NCBI GenBank assembly: GCA_020720045.1
Contig: DYPH01000024.1
Location: 1,752 to 53,925, forward strand
DNA from: Sorangium cellulosum
Lineage (GTDB): Bacteria > Myxococcota_A > Polyangia > Polyangiales > Polyangiaceae
Length of the DNA: 52,174 nucleotides
Reading direction: 5' to 3'
Part shown: piece after piece, positions 32,352-41,244 of the stretch
Layout of the letters: every line of letters begins with the position of its first letter
Position numbering within the stretch: position 1 is the stretch's first letter
Notes under the pieces: generated by a model
Seen by the model: only the letters and a program-made list of their open reading frames with translations
Database searches by the model: none
What the model was told of the DNA's origin: nothing
Made by a program: the position numbers and the translations under genes

Positions 32352-33146
32352 ATGCTTGCCCCCCTCCTTCGCCGCCTCGCCCCCGTGCTGCTCGCGACGC
32401 TCGCGGTGGCAACCCCCACGGTCGCGGCTGCGAAGCCGGCCAAAGCAGGGGCCGCGAGCGCGCCTCGTGTCGCCAAGACGGCCGCGAAGCCGTCCCTCGA
32501 CCCGCAGCACCTCGACGTCCCCGGGACCGCCGGCGCCTACTTTGTGCCACCCCGCGGCAAGGGCCTTCGCCCGGTCATCATGTACCTGCACGGGCGCGGT
32601 GGAAACCCCGAAGAAGATTGTAAAAAGTGGGCGAAGGTCGCCAGCGCCTACGGCTGGGTCGTCTGCCCGGCGGGGCCGGAAGATCGCGGCGGTGGCTCGC
32701 GGGGCTGGGCGAGCAGCCCGGACGCGGCCCAGAAGGTCATGGACGCCTCGATCGCGACCCTTCGCGGCAAGTACAAAGGGCGCGTACAGACGCGGAACAA
32801 CATCCTCGTCGGCTTCTCGGAAGGGGCGTTTATCGCTCAACAAGTCGGCCTGAAGGACCCGCAAAAGTGGTCGAAGTGGCTCATCCTCGCGGCGAGCGAC
32901 AAGTACTGGCTCGGCACGAGCGACAAGGACCTCGCCGCCGCCCGCGCGAAGATTCGTCGCGTCTACTTGCTTACCGGCGAGAGCGATGGCGTCGTCGAGA
33001 ACACGAAGAGCGTCGGAAAAATGCTGCAAAAAGCGCATGTTCCGGTGAAGGTCAATATCGTCAAGGGGATGGGCCACGAAGTCCCGTCCGACAAGATGAT
33101 TGCAAACTACAAGAAGCCGCTCGCCTGGCTTTCGACGGGAAAGTGA
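32352..33146 (+). CDS. Exported alpha/beta hydrolase (esterase-like)
   Basis: A 264-aa secreted hydrolase. The signal peptide MLAPLLRRLAPVLLATLAVATPTVAAA is followed by a Lys/Ala-rich linker to about residue 50. The oxyanion region is IMYLHGRGGNPEED, the nucleophile elbow is GFSEGAF (Ser), an acidic residue is available in LLTGESDGVV, and the His is in KGMGHEVPS. This order fits the phospholipase/carboxylesterase or dienelactone hydrolase group. Substrate is unknown. Gene is intact and of normal length. Confidence 0.83.
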   Translation: MLAPLLRRLAPVLLATLAVATPTVAAAKPAKAGAASAPRVAKTAAKPSLDPQHLDVPGTAGAYFVPPRGKGLRPVIMYLHGRGGNPEEDCKKWAKVASAYGWVVCPAGPEDRGGGSRGWASSPDAAQKVMDASIATLRGKYKGRVQTRNNILVGFSEGAFIAQQVGLKDPQKWSKWLILAASDKYWLGTSDKDLAAARAKIRRVYLLTGESDGVVENTKSVGKMLQKAHVPVKVNIVKGMGHEVPSDKMIANYKKPLAWLSTGK

Positions 33147-33215
33147 CGCCGCGCCGCTCCCGGCGGCGTCGTTGAAGAACGCGGGCTAGCTCCGATGTGC
33201 TAGCGACGGCTCCCC

Positions 33216-33869
33216 ATGACCGGAGAGCCCGCCTCGAACCCCACGTCTCAGGCGCCCCGTCGCCCGTTCGTCCTTGGAATCGCCGGCGGCTCGGGCTCGG
33301 GAAAGAGCACAATCGCCCGCGAAATTCTTGCTGAATTGCCGCCCGGCGCCGGCGTGCTCCTCGAGCAGGATCACTACTACCGGCCGCTCTCCCACATGGC
33401 GCCGGACGAGCGGGAGCGGGTGAACTTCGATCATCCCGCCTCCCTCGACCTCGAACTCCTCGCCCACCACGTCGACGAACTCGTCGCCGGTCGCCCCATC
33501 GCGCGCCCAAGCTACGACTTTGCGACCCACGATCGCACCGCTCAGGGCGTCCCCATGAAGCCGGCGCCGGTCATTATCGTCGAGGGGATCCTCGTCCTGG
33601 CCGACGAAGGGCTCCGAAAACGCTTTGAAGTTCGAGTGTTTGTCGATACCGATGCCGACATTCGTCTGATGCGCCGGATCCGCCGTGACCTCGAACACCG
33701 GGGGCGCACCTTCGCGCAGGTCCGCAAGCAATACTACGAGACGGTTCGACCGATGCACCTCGCCTTTGTCGAGCCGTCGAAGCGCTTTGCCGACATCATC
33801 ATTCCGGAAGGGGGCCAGAATGCCGTCGCCCTCGATTTCTTGACGAGTCACCTGCGATCGCGTCTTTGA
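33216..33869 (+). CDS. udk: Uridine kinase
   Basis: A 217-aa uridine/cytidine kinase of the pyrimidine salvage pathway. Walker A is GIAGGSGSGKST (residues 21-32). Substrate-binding and catalytic elements include LLEQDHYYRPLS, NFDHPASLD, RPSYDFATH and the lid sequence RLMRRIRRDLEHRGR. VIIVEGILVLAD is the Walker B region. The N-terminus has a short polar extension. ATG 33216 is used. A copy of the 51-bp palindromic repeat starts 15 bp after the stop. Confidence 0.94.
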   Translation: MTGEPASNPTSQAPRRPFVLGIAGGSGSGKSTIAREILAELPPGAGVLLEQDHYYRPLSHMAPDERERVNFDHPASLDLELLAHHVDELVAGRPIARPSYDFATHDRTAQGVPMKPAPVIIVEGILVLADEGLRKRFEVRVFVDTDADIRLMRRIRRDLEHRGRTFAQVRKQYYETVRPMHLAFVEPSKRFADIIIPEGGQNAVALDFLTSHLRSRL

Positions 33870-33884
33870 GAAGAACCGCCCGCG

Positions 33885-33935
33885 ACGCGTTTTCGTAGAA
33901 CTCCGCGCCGTCCCCGGCTTCGCCGACGGACGCGT
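33885..33935 (-). repeat. 51-bp palindromic repeat, copy B (after udk)
   Basis: Reverse-strand copy, exactly 51 bp, bounded by ACGCGT at both ends. Relative to copy A it differs at six positions. Two of these (12 and 20) change the inner hairpin from CGC-GAA-GCG to GGC-GAA-GCC, keeping the pair. It lies between udk and the MshEN/HD-GYP gene, with no other visible signal. Confidence 0.85.
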
Positions 33936-33993
33936 CGCGCCGGCCCCGAAGGGACCGGACCTGTAGGTGGATGCCGCTGGAGACGAAGAAGCC

Positions 33994-35424
33994 ATGGATC
34001 CGAAGATGATGCGCGCGGCCGATCGCCTGTTTCAGGCAAAGGCGCTCTCCCCGACCGAGTACCAGCGGGTGAACCTCGAGGTTCAACGGACCGGGCAACG
34101 CTCGGAAGAGATGCTCCTCGCGCTCGGCATCTTCGATGAGACCCAGCTTCTGCGGTCGCTTTCCAATGTGTATCGTACACGTTTTGTGTCGACGGAGCGC
34201 CTCTCCAAGGCTGATGTCCCCAAAGCGGCCATTGAGTGCGTTCCGCGCCAGCTCGCGGAGACGCGCCTCGCATGTCCCGTGCTCTTTGACGCCGCCTCAG
34301 GGACGCTCGGCATTGCGACCCCCGACGGGGACGACACCCGCCTCGCCGAGGAGCTTCGCGCCGTCGCCGGCGTCAAGAGCGTGCTCCTCATCGTCGCGCG
34401 TCCCGCCGGGGTAAAGGCCGCCCTCGCGAAGCACTACGGTGGCGATCCGCGCGCCTTTGCGGGCCTCCTCGACGGATCGATGGCTCCGCCGGCGCCGGCC
34501 CCACAGGCGGCCTATGGCGCCGCTCCGGCAGCCTTCCTCGATCCGCCCATTCGGCCGGCCGGGGCGGCACCGCAAGTGGTGAATGTCCCCAATGTCCTTG
34601 CAAATATTCCGGCGGCCGTCCTCGCGATGGATCCGTTCGGATCGACGCAAGTCTCGCCGGGCGTCCCCAATTCCCCGGCGCCGAAGCCGGAGGCGATCGC
34701 CCCGCCGACGACGAAGCTCTCGCCGAACGCCCCGGAGCCGCGCAAGACAACCAAGATTGATCGCGCCGACATCGCGCGCGCCGGCGATGCGCCGCAAGCG
34801 ACCGTTCGTGGCGCGGAGGTTCCCCAAGGCATCGACCCGACGACGATGGACGGTGACGGCGTGCTTGCGCTCGTGCAGGCGCTCGTGATGCCGATCGAAG
34901 AGCGCGTAGGCCCCTTCCGTGGACACGCGGCGCTCGTCGCGAAGATCTCGAAAATGCTCGGAGAAGACGCAGGCCTTCCGGCCACCGAGCGCTATGCACT
35001 CCTCCTGGCCGCCTGGCTCCACGACCTCGGTCGCTCGGAGCGCGGGCACCTCACGGCGCGCAGCGTAAGCCGCTCGGAAACGCACGCGCGCGCTGCGCTC
35101 GAAGTCGTCGATGTGCCGCTCAAGCTCCTCGCCGACGTTCCGCTCCCGGAAATGACTCGCCGGACGATTCGCCACGTCTGGGAGCGCGTCGACGGCGAAG
35201 GAATCCCCGACGGCCTCCGCGGCTCCGCGCTTCCGCGGACGGCGCGCATCGTCGCGCTCGCCGATGTGATCGCCGATCTTATGGAAAATCCCGCGAATGA
35301 AGTCGGCCGTCGTCTGAACGCGCAGGAGGCCATTGATCGCATTGAGGCGACGAAGGGGACCGTCTTCGACAGCGCCCTCTTTGACCTCGCACGGGCTCTG
35401 GTGACCAGCGGCCGTCTCCAGTAG
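33994..35424 (+). CDS. MshEN-domain protein with a degenerate HD-GYP-type domain
   Basis: A 476-aa cytoplasmic protein. The N-terminal 130 residues (AADRLFQAKALSPTEYQRV, then LLALGIFDETQLLRSLSNVYRTRFV) form a GspE-N/MshEN domain, known in other proteins to bind c-di-GMP. A Pro/Ala-rich linker (about 160-290) follows. The C-terminal domain (300-475) has the HD-GYP layout: AAWLHDLGR (HD), then IRHVWERVDGEGIPDGLRGSALPRTARIVALADVIADLM. The family signature GYP is GIP, and several of the metal-binding His residues of active HD-GYP phosphodiesterases are missing. ATG 33994 is chosen over GTG 33967 because a purine-rich stretch precedes it. A c-di-GMP sensor without hydrolysis is plausible. Confidence 0.75.
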   Translation: MDPKMMRAADRLFQAKALSPTEYQRVNLEVQRTGQRSEEMLLALGIFDETQLLRSLSNVYRTRFVSTERLSKADVPKAAIECVPRQLAETRLACPVLFDAASGTLGIATPDGDDTRLAEELRAVAGVKSVLLIVARPAGVKAALAKHYGGDPRAFAGLLDGSMAPPAPAPQAAYGAAPAAFLDPPIRPAGAAPQVVNVPNVLANIPAAVLAMDPFGSTQVSPGVPNSPAPKPEAIAPPTTKLSPNAPEPRKTTKIDRADIARAGDAPQATVRGAEVPQGIDPTTMDGDGVLALVQALVMPIEERVGPFRGHAALVAKISKMLGEDAGLPATERYALLLAAWLHDLGRSERGHLTARSVSRSETHARAALEVVDVPLKLLADVPLPEMTRRTIRHVWERVDGEGIPDGLRGSALPRTARIVALADVIADLMENPANEVGRRLNAQEAIDRIEATKGTVFDSALFDLARALVTSGRLQ

Positions 35425-35433
35425 GCTGCCGCC

Positions 35434-35982
35434 ATGAACCGTCTCCTTTCGCTCCTGCTCCTTGGAACCGCTCTTTCCGGCGTCGCCTGCGGCGCGAAGA
35501 AGCCGGCGTCGAGCCCCGACGAGACCGAATCGCCAACCGGCGTGCCGGCGGAAAAGTGGGATACGTCCTCGCAGACCGCCGAAGCGGCAAAGGAACCGGC
35601 GAAAACCGGAAGCGGCGCACCGAAGGTCAACGAGACGGCTTCAAAGAAGGATAATGAGTACGACAAAGAAGCGACGAACGTCGTTCTCAATCGTGCGACT
35701 CGCCAGGTCAAAGACAATTGCGGATTCGCGACCGACGACACCGGCAAGGCGACCGGGCCGTGGGGCAAGCTCGACCTCAAGTTGCTCCTCGGCGCGAACG
35801 GGCATATGCGAACGGTAACTGTTCCTGACCCTTACGCGGGGAAGCCGGTCGGGCGCTGCGTCGAGAAGGCCTTCGCGAATTTGATTTTCCCGCCCTGGTC
35901 CGGCGAAGACACCGAAGTGACATGGCCGGCAGAGGTCGTGAAGCCGGAGCCGAAAGTCGAGCCGAAACCGGCAAAGAAATAG
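35434..35982 (+). CDS. Lipoprotein with AgmX/PglI-type C-terminal domain
   Basis: A 182-aa lipoprotein. The lipobox is LSGVACG, with Cys at residue 19, followed by a long polar linker (20-80). The C-terminal domain (about 85-168) contains QVKDNCGF and later GKPVGRCVEKAFANLIFPPW, the paired-Cys, TonB-C-like arrangement of AgmX/PglI proteins involved in myxobacterial gliding and surface complexes. A Lys/Pro/Glu-rich tail ends the protein. The start lies 9 bp after the preceding stop, so the two genes are probably cotranscribed. Domain recognition is from memory and moderate. Confidence 0.72.
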   Translation: MNRLLSLLLLGTALSGVACGAKKPASSPDETESPTGVPAEKWDTSSQTAEAAKEPAKTGSGAPKVNETASKKDNEYDKEATNVVLNRATRQVKDNCGFATDDTGKATGPWGKLDLKLLLGANGHMRTVTVPDPYAGKPVGRCVEKAFANLIFPPWSGEDTEVTWPAEVVKPEPKVEPKPAKK

Positions 35983-35992
35983 TCGCACCGCC

Positions 35993-37072
35993 TTAGCGGC
36001 GGTCGCTGATGCAGCCGGCCGCTGCCGCTTCGTCGACGACGAGTTCGTAGGCTTCGTTCCGGACGAACGTCCCCGGTTCGCTGCTCGTCGTTCGCTGCTC
36101 GTCCGCCAGCGGCCGATAGTCATCCTGGGCGGTTTCAAAGGCGACGTGGGCCCCCGCGCGCACGAAACCTAGGGTGGCGATCGGGAAATGATCGCCCGCT
36201 TTTCGGAGATAGAGAGGAAGCGGCGACGGGCATTTGAAACCCGCAAATCTGCGCGGCGAATAGTGGCGGCCGGAAAAGCGCCCAAAGCGTCCGTCGGGGG
36301 GACCGGCACGAAGCGACGTGCGTGCGACCCAGCCGCGCCAAAAGCCATCTTTTCGATACACGACCTCGACGTTTGCGCTCCCCTTTCCGTAGGCGGCTAC
36401 CGCGGCCCCTTTCGGGAGGATGGCAACGGCCGGGCCCGTTTCTGTCGCAGAAAGTCTTGTGTCTTCAATGAGTTCGTACCAGGTCGCCAGCACAGGCGGT
36501 CGTGGACGTTCGGAGAAACTGTGCTCGGCGACCCCGACTGCCTCACAGCGGGGCTGCAAAATCGGTGGTGGCCCCACAAAGCTCGGACCGACGACGATTG
36601 GCGCGAGGAGTTGGAACGTCGGCGTTGTCTTCCAGTGGAGATCGACCGCGGAAAATGGGTCGTACACACCGGCAAAACCGAGCGGTTCTTGGGCATGCAA
36701 CGGTACGCCGTCCTCCTCGATTCCGACGTCGAGATCCCAGCCAAAGATGGGAAATACAATCGATGAAGATCGGCCCCCAAGGGTGAGCGTGACCGGCTTT
36801 GGCGTCGTCGCCACGGCGAAGATCTCGCCGCGAAACGCGAGGGGGAGGGGGGCCGTTGTCGCACCGACGAAGCGGCAGCCGGTCGCTGGGACGTGGGCCG
36901 AGGGGATCCCCGCCGACGGCGGATCGTGGCGAAGGGCGGCAGGCCCGACTTCGACCTGCAACGGCGCGCGTTCTGGTCGCATCGGTGGCGGAGAAAGGGC
37001 TCGCTCTCGGCAACTCGTGCCAATTGGATTTAACAAAAACAGTATCTTGAGACGTGACCGGCGCGCGCTCAT
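35993..37072 (-). CDS. Hypothetical exported protein, possible SH3-like region
   Basis: A 359-aa protein of unknown function. The N-terminus MSARRSRLKILFLLNPIG is basic then hydrophobic, and GTSC at residues 18-21 could be a lipobox, though the match is poor. The body is rich in beta-type sequence with many aromatic residues (IFGWDLDVGIEEDG, DLHWKTTPTFQLLAPIVVGPSFVG). A segment ETGPAVAILPKGAAVAAYGKG...WVARTSL resembles bacterial SH3 domains. No enzyme motif is visible. It is 6 bp downstream of the CLC gene on the same strand, suggesting an operon. Confidence 0.6.
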   Translation of the reverse strand: MSARRSRLKILFLLNPIGTSCRERALSPPPMRPERAPLQVEVGPAALRHDPPSAGIPSAHVPATGCRFVGATTAPLPLAFRGEIFAVATTPKPVTLTLGGRSSSIVFPIFGWDLDVGIEEDGVPLHAQEPLGFAGVYDPFSAVDLHWKTTPTFQLLAPIVVGPSFVGPPPILQPRCEAVGVAEHSFSERPRPPVLATWYELIEDTRLSATETGPAVAILPKGAAVAAYGKGSANVEVVYRKDGFWRGWVARTSLRAGPPDGRFGRFSGRHYSPRRFAGFKCPSPLPLYLRKAGDHFPIATLGFVRAGAHVAFETAQDDYRPLADEQRTTSSEPGTFVRNEAYELVVDEAAAAGCISDRR

Positions 37073-37078
37073 CGCCCC

Positions 37079-38350
37079 TCAGAGATCGCGTAACGCAGTC
37101 ACGCGTGCGAGGCGCGCGCCGCTCTTGAGGCGGGAAATTCGTTGCGCCGGGTAGATGCTCCGGGAACCGGTCAGCAAAAACGCGACGACGCAGACGACGA
37201 AAGCGTGGGGGAGGATCGGGCCGCCGAGAAGCTCAACAGCCATCACCGTCAGCGCAATTGGGCTGTTTGACGCGGCCGCAAAGACGGCGGCAAGGCCGAC
37301 CCCCGCCGCAAGTTCCGTCGGAACGCCCAACAGCGGCGCGCAGAGGTTCCCCAGCGCCGCGCCGACGTAAAACAGCGGGGTGACCTCGCCCCCTTGGAAC
37401 CCCGCCCCGAGCGTCACCGCCGTCGCCACGAGCTTGGCGATAAAGGTGTAGGATGCAAGGTTTGGATCGTGGAAGGCGCGCAGGATCGTCGGTACGCCTA
37501 ACCCAAGGAATTCGCTCGTCCCGCTCAGCTTCCAGAGCAGCACAATCGCCACGCCGCCGGCGGCCATGCGGAGTGGCAACCGCGGGAGGAGTCGTGTCGC
37601 CTGCTTCTTGATGACGTGGAGGAGTTCGATGAACGCGATCGTCGTCAGCGCGACGAGACCGGCAAAAAGTACCCATTTTCCAAGTAAAATCGGGGTCATC
37701 GGCACGGTCGCTACCTGCGGGTAGCTGCTGTGGGTGATGCCGAGGGCGCGGGTCGTAAAGTCGCCGACGTAGGCGGCAAGGAGCGTCGCGCCTACGGCTG
37801 CGTAGTTCGGACGGCCGATCACCACGAATTCCATCGCGAAAATGGCGCCCGCGAGCGGCGTTCCGAAGACCGAACCAAAGCCGCCCGCGACCCCCGCGCT
37901 CAGGAGCGCATGGCGTAACTGCGCCTGCTTGGGGACGCGGCTCGCGACGGCATCGGCGAGGGCACCCCCCATCTGCACGGCGGTCCCCTCGCGGCCGGCG
38001 CTCCCCCCAAAAAGATGCGTCAGCACCGTCGCCAAAAGGACCATCGGCGCAAGCCGCAGCGGGATTGGTGCCGGTTGCTCGGCGCTACCCCGTTCACCGC
38101 TTGTCGCGAAGAGCGCGTCGATCACCAGGTTATTTCCTGGCAGGATCGACGTTCCGTAGCGCTCGTAGATGGCGCCGATCGCGAGGCCAGCGACGGGAAG
38201 CGTGTAGATGATCCCTTCGTGGGCCTCGCGAAACACGGTTGCGCGGTCGAGGAGCGCCAAGAAGAGCGCGGAGGCGGTGCCACAAAGCGCGCCGACGACC
38301 GCAGCGAGCGGGAGCGCAGTCAGTGGCGACAGGCGAGGGGGCACGGCCAT
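37079..38350 (-). CDS. CLC-family anion channel/antiporter, fluoride (CLC-F)-like
   Basis: A 423-aa membrane protein with about ten to eleven helices. CLC signatures are SAGREGTAVQMGGAL (residue Glu as gating glutamate), GSVFGTPLAGAIFAMEF and GAGFQGGEVTPLFYVGAALG. The first selectivity-filter motif, GSGIP in chloride CLCs, is GNNLVID here; an Asn at this place is a mark of the CLC-F fluoride/proton antiporter subgroup. The protein is shorter than E. coli ClcA (473 aa) and lacks cytoplasmic CBS domains. No fluoride riboswitch (crcB motif) could be recognised in the short upstream spacer. Ion preference is inferred. Confidence 0.82.
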   Translation of the reverse strand: MAVPPRLSPLTALPLAAVVGALCGTASALFLALLDRATVFREAHEGIIYTLPVAGLAIGAIYERYGTSILPGNNLVIDALFATSGERGSAEQPAPIPLRLAPMVLLATVLTHLFGGSAGREGTAVQMGGALADAVASRVPKQAQLRHALLSAGVAGGFGSVFGTPLAGAIFAMEFVVIGRPNYAAVGATLLAAYVGDFTTRALGITHSSYPQVATVPMTPILLGKWVLFAGLVALTTIAFIELLHVIKKQATRLLPRLPLRMAAGGVAIVLLWKLSGTSEFLGLGVPTILRAFHDPNLASYTFIAKLVATAVTLGAGFQGGEVTPLFYVGAALGNLCAPLLGVPTELAAGVGLAAVFAAASNSPIALTVMAVELLGGPILPHAFVVCVVAFLLTGSRSIYPAQRISRLKSGARLARVTALRDL

Positions 38351-38409
38351 TGGAGGGCGGTTGTACCGTGGTCTCGGCCTTCGCTCTTCGAATTTGTCGC
38401 CCGCGTCGT

Positions 38410-39774
38410 TCAGAGGTCGTCGATGAAATAATCTTTCAACTTGTACAAGAGAGCGCGATGACTGATTTCGAGCAGTTCTGCCGCGCGTGTGCGATTCCCT
38501 CTGGTCTTCACAAGGGCCCGCCGAATGAGAATTTGCTCGACGGCAGCGACCGTCTTCTTGATGGAGAGCTCCCCCGAGGCGAGCTGCACCTGCACCGGAT
38601 CGAGCGCTTGCCGGAGCCTTTCTGGGAGGTCATGGAGCTCAATACAATCGCCTTCCGCGAGGACCATCGCCCGCTCAATCGTATTTTCGAGCTCGCGGAC
38701 GTTCCCCGGCCAGCCGTACTCGAGGAGCAGCCGTTGCGCCTCAGAAGAGAGCCCGCGGAGCTTCGTCCCGAGGCGCTCGTTGTTTCGGGCGAGGAAGTGG
38801 TCGACGAGCACCGGGATGTCCTCTCGGCGGTCCCTAAGCGGCGGGATCGGCAGCGAAAGCACGTGAATTCGGTAGAAGAGATCTTCCCGAAAGCGGCCCG
38901 CTTTTGCATCGGCGGCGAGGTCGCGATGGGTCGCGGCGATCACACGGACGTCGACCTTGATGTCCTTGCTGTCGCCGAGGCGACGAATCGTCTCTTCCTG
39001 CAAGACACGGAGGAGCTTTACTTGCAGAAGGAGCGGCAGTTCTCCGATTTCATCGAGGAAAAGCGTTCCACCTGAGGCCTCTTCAAAGAGGCCACGTCGG
39101 TCCGAACTGGCATCCGTGAAAGCCCCTTTCTTGTGGCCAAACAGCTCGCTTTCGAGGAGGTTCTCCGGGATCGCTCCACAATTGATAGCAACAAAAGGTT
39201 TGTGTTTTCGAGGGCTACGGTCGTGAATGGCTCGCGCAACAAGCTCTTTGCCGACGCCGCTTTCCCCGTTTACAAGGACGGTAGTCTTAAAGTCGGCGAC
39301 TTTGGCGATCGTCCGAAAGACCTCTTTCATCGGTGCGCTCTTCGCGAGGATCGACTGAAAGGTGTGCTCGCTCTCTACCTGGGCCCGGAGCTTCCGATTT
39401 TCGCGACGGAGCGACTCGCGTTCCTCGGCCTTCTTGAGGACAAGGAGCATTTCATCCTGTTTGAAAGGCTTCTGGATGTAGTCGTAGGCCCCCGCCTTCA
39501 TCGCCTCAAGGGCGAGGTCGACGCTGCCGTAGGCGCTCATGACGATGACCGTCGCCCGGTGCCCCTTCGCCTGAAGGGTGCCGAGGAGGTCGAGGCCGCC
39601 CACCTTCGGCATGCGCACGTCGGTCAGGACGACGTCGGGGTCGAAACGATCGAGCTGGGCGATCGCCTGCTCGCCATCTTCGGCGGTCTCGACCTCGTAG
39701 CCGTTTTTCCGGAGGAGCGTCCGGAGCACGAGGCGAATGTTCTCTTCATCGTCGACGACCAAAATACGGCGCAC
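38410..39774 (-). CDS. NtrC-family sigma-54-dependent response regulator
   Basis: A 454-aa response regulator. Receiver domain: acidic VVDDEEN and phosphoacceptor Asp52 in [16 protein letters not shown]+ domain (about 130-370): Walker A GESGVGKE, sigma-54 contact loop [13 protein letters not shown], Walker [14 protein letters not shown], and the arginine-finger region [22 protein letters not shown]. The C-terminal Fis-type HTH reads [32 protein letters not shown] 39774 is chosen because GAGG lies about 5 nt upstream (GCGAGGTCCCGTG); a TTG four codons earlier is weaker. No cognate histidine kinase is adjacent. The short spacer to the CLC gene (59 bp) suggests possible cotranscription. Confidence 0.93.
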   Translation of the reverse strand: MRRILVVDDEENIRLVLRTLLRKNGYEVETAEDGEQAIAQLDRFDPDVVLTDVRMPKVGGLDLLGTLQAKGHRATVIVMSAYGSVDLALEAMKAGAYDYIQKPFKQDEMLLVLKKAEERESLRRENRKLRAQVESEHTFQSILAKSAPMKEVFRTIAKVADFKTTVLVNGESGVGKELVARAIHDRSPRKHKPFVAINCGAIPENLLESELFGHKKGAFTDASSDRRGLFEEASGGTLFLDEIGELPLLLQVKLLRVLQEETIRRLGDSKDIKVDVRVIAATHRDLAADAKAGRFREDLFYRIHVLSLPIPPLRDRREDIPVLVDHFLARNNERLGTKLRGLSSEAQRLLLEYGWPGNVRELENTIERAMVLAEGDCIELHDLPERLRQALDPVQVQLASGELSIKKTVAAVEQILIRRALVKTRGNRTRAAELLEISHRALLYKLKDYFIDDL

Positions 39775-39896
39775 GGGACCTCGCAAATCTTTGCGTAGAC
39801 CCTATCCGCTTTTCCAGAACCTGCACAGAAACGTTGCAGTTCACTCCGCATACTTTTCCATGTGCCGCTTCTTCCCGCGCGAGATAGCGTCGCTGC

Positions 39897-41090
39897 GTGC
39901 ATTTCGGAATTGATCGCCTCCCGACGGAAACGAAACTCGTGGCGCGCCTCCGCGAAGGGCGCTTCGGCCTCCTCGCACACCCGGCGTCGGTCGACGGGCG
40001 CTTTCGCCACCTCCGCCACCTCCTCCACGGCCTCGGCGCGGCGCCAGCGATCGTGTTCGGCCCCGAGCACGGCTACGGCGGCGAGGCGCAGGACATGATT
40101 GGCGTCGACGACTCACGGGACGCGTACGGTACGCGGGTCGTAAGTCTTTATGGTGAGGACTTTTCAGCGCTTACGCCCAGTGCCAGCGACATCGAGGGCC
40201 TCGATCTCGTCCTGTGCGACCTCCAAGACGTCGGCGCGCGGTACTACACGTTCGTCTGGACGGCGCTCCTCATGCTTCGAGCCTGCGCTGCCCGAGGGAT
40301 TCCCTTGGTGGTCCTCGATCGCCCCAACCCACTCGGCGGTGTCTTGCGCGAGGGTGCGTTCCCAATTTCTGAACCCTTTCATTCATTTGTCGGTCTTGAG
40401 CCGCTCCCCGTGCGCCACGGCTTCACCCTCGGGGAGATTCTCAAAATCCGCGCTCACGAGGAAAAGATCGACCCGGCGCTCCTCGAGGTAATCGCCGTCG
40501 ATGGCTGGGACCGGGAAAAGAGCGCCTACGGCGATGCAGCGCTCCGGGGGCGCTGGGTCCTCCCGTCACCGAACATGCCGACCCCGGAAACGGCGCTCGT
40601 CTACCCCGGTGGCTGCCTCCTCGAAGGGACGAACCTCTCCGACGGCCGCGGCTGCACGCGCCCTTTTGAGATCACCGGCGCCCCCTGGCTCGACGGCGAA
40701 GCGCTCGCAAAAGCGCTTTCTGAGTCAGGACTTCCAGGCTTTTTTGCTCGCCCGATGGTCTTCCAACCGACCTTCCACAAGCACGCCGGGATCCTCTGCG
40801 GCGGCGTGCAAATTCATGTGACCGACCCCGTCCACTTTCGCCCCTACGCGACCTACCTCGCGCTCATCGCCTTCGCGGCCCAAGCACATCCCGATTCGTT
40901 CCGTTTTCGTACGGAACGCTACGAATTTGTGGACGATATTCCCGCGTTCGATCTCCTCACCGGCACCGACAAGGCGCGCGCCGCCATTCTCGCCGGTGAG
41001 CCCCCACGCGAGATCGCCGGCCATTTTTCGCAAATTTCTCCGGCAAGTGCCGCTCGCCTCGGAGGCTGGCTCGACGTGGTCGGTGCGTGA
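39897..41090 (+). CDS. NamZ-like exo-beta-N-acetylmuramidase (DUF1343)
   Basis: A 397-aa DUF1343 protein. The family includes NamZ (GH171), which removes terminal MurNAc from peptidoglycan fragments during cell-wall recycling or predation. Conserved motifs are FGLLAHPASV, VFGPEHGYGGEAQD, CDLQDVGARYYTFVWT, LDRPNPLGG, SPNMPTPETALVYPGGCLLEGT and GRGCTRPFEI. No signal peptide is visible, so it looks cytoplasmic. GTG 39897 is the start. A hairpin with weak T-tail lies at 41094-41117 just past the stop, and a candidate sRNA follows on the same strand. Confidence 0.88.
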   Translation: MHFGIDRLPTETKLVARLREGRFGLLAHPASVDGRFRHLRHLLHGLGAAPAIVFGPEHGYGGEAQDMIGVDDSRDAYGTRVVSLYGEDFSALTPSASDIEGLDLVLCDLQDVGARYYTFVWTALLMLRACAARGIPLVVLDRPNPLGGVLREGAFPISEPFHSFVGLEPLPVRHGFTLGEILKIRAHEEKIDPALLEVIAVDGWDREKSAYGDAALRGRWVLPSPNMPTPETALVYPGGCLLEGTNLSDGRGCTRPFEITGAPWLDGEALAKALSESGLPGFFARPMVFQPTFHKHAGILCGGVQIHVTDPVHFRPYATYLALIAFAAQAHPDSFRFRTERYEFVDDIPAFDLLTGTDKARAAILAGEPPREIAGHFSQISPASAARLGGWLDVVGA

Positions 41091-41093
41091 CGG

Positions 41094-41117
41094 CATCGCG
41101 ATTTCTGCAAATCGATG
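41094..41117 (+). terminator. Weak hairpin after the NamZ gene
   Basis: CATC...GATG and GATTT...AAATC form a two-part stem (41094-41117) with loop CTGC and a two-base bulge, followed by TTGCTTGG. It may be a weak terminator for the NamZ gene. Confidence 0.4.
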
Positions 41118-41209
41118 TTGCTTGGCGCCGAACTTTCGCGGGGAAACGGCAATAACTTCGTGGTTTTCGCGAATATTTTCCTCGAGGCACGTTTTTTTCG
41201 CGGAAAGAC

Positions 41210-41238
41210 TTGCCTCCCGCGCCGCCTTGCCATAGGGT
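41210..41238 (+). promoter_or_regulatory. Promoter of the candidate sRNA
   Basis: TTGCCT (41210-41215), a 17-bp spacer and TAGGGT (41233-41238). AT-rich runs at 41172-41198 lie directly upstream, as in an UP element. It predicts a start near 41245. Confidence 0.55.
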
Positions 41239-41244
41239 CAGCAT

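Noticed and set aside
31024-32550. 508-codon minus-strand open frame opposite the pectinacetylesterase gene
   Set aside because: The + strand frame has a signal peptide and catalytic motifs; the minus frame is Arg-rich and unpatterned.
38351-38409. Fluoride riboswitch before the CLC gene
   Set aside because: The spacer is too short and lacks the conserved crcB pairing pattern.
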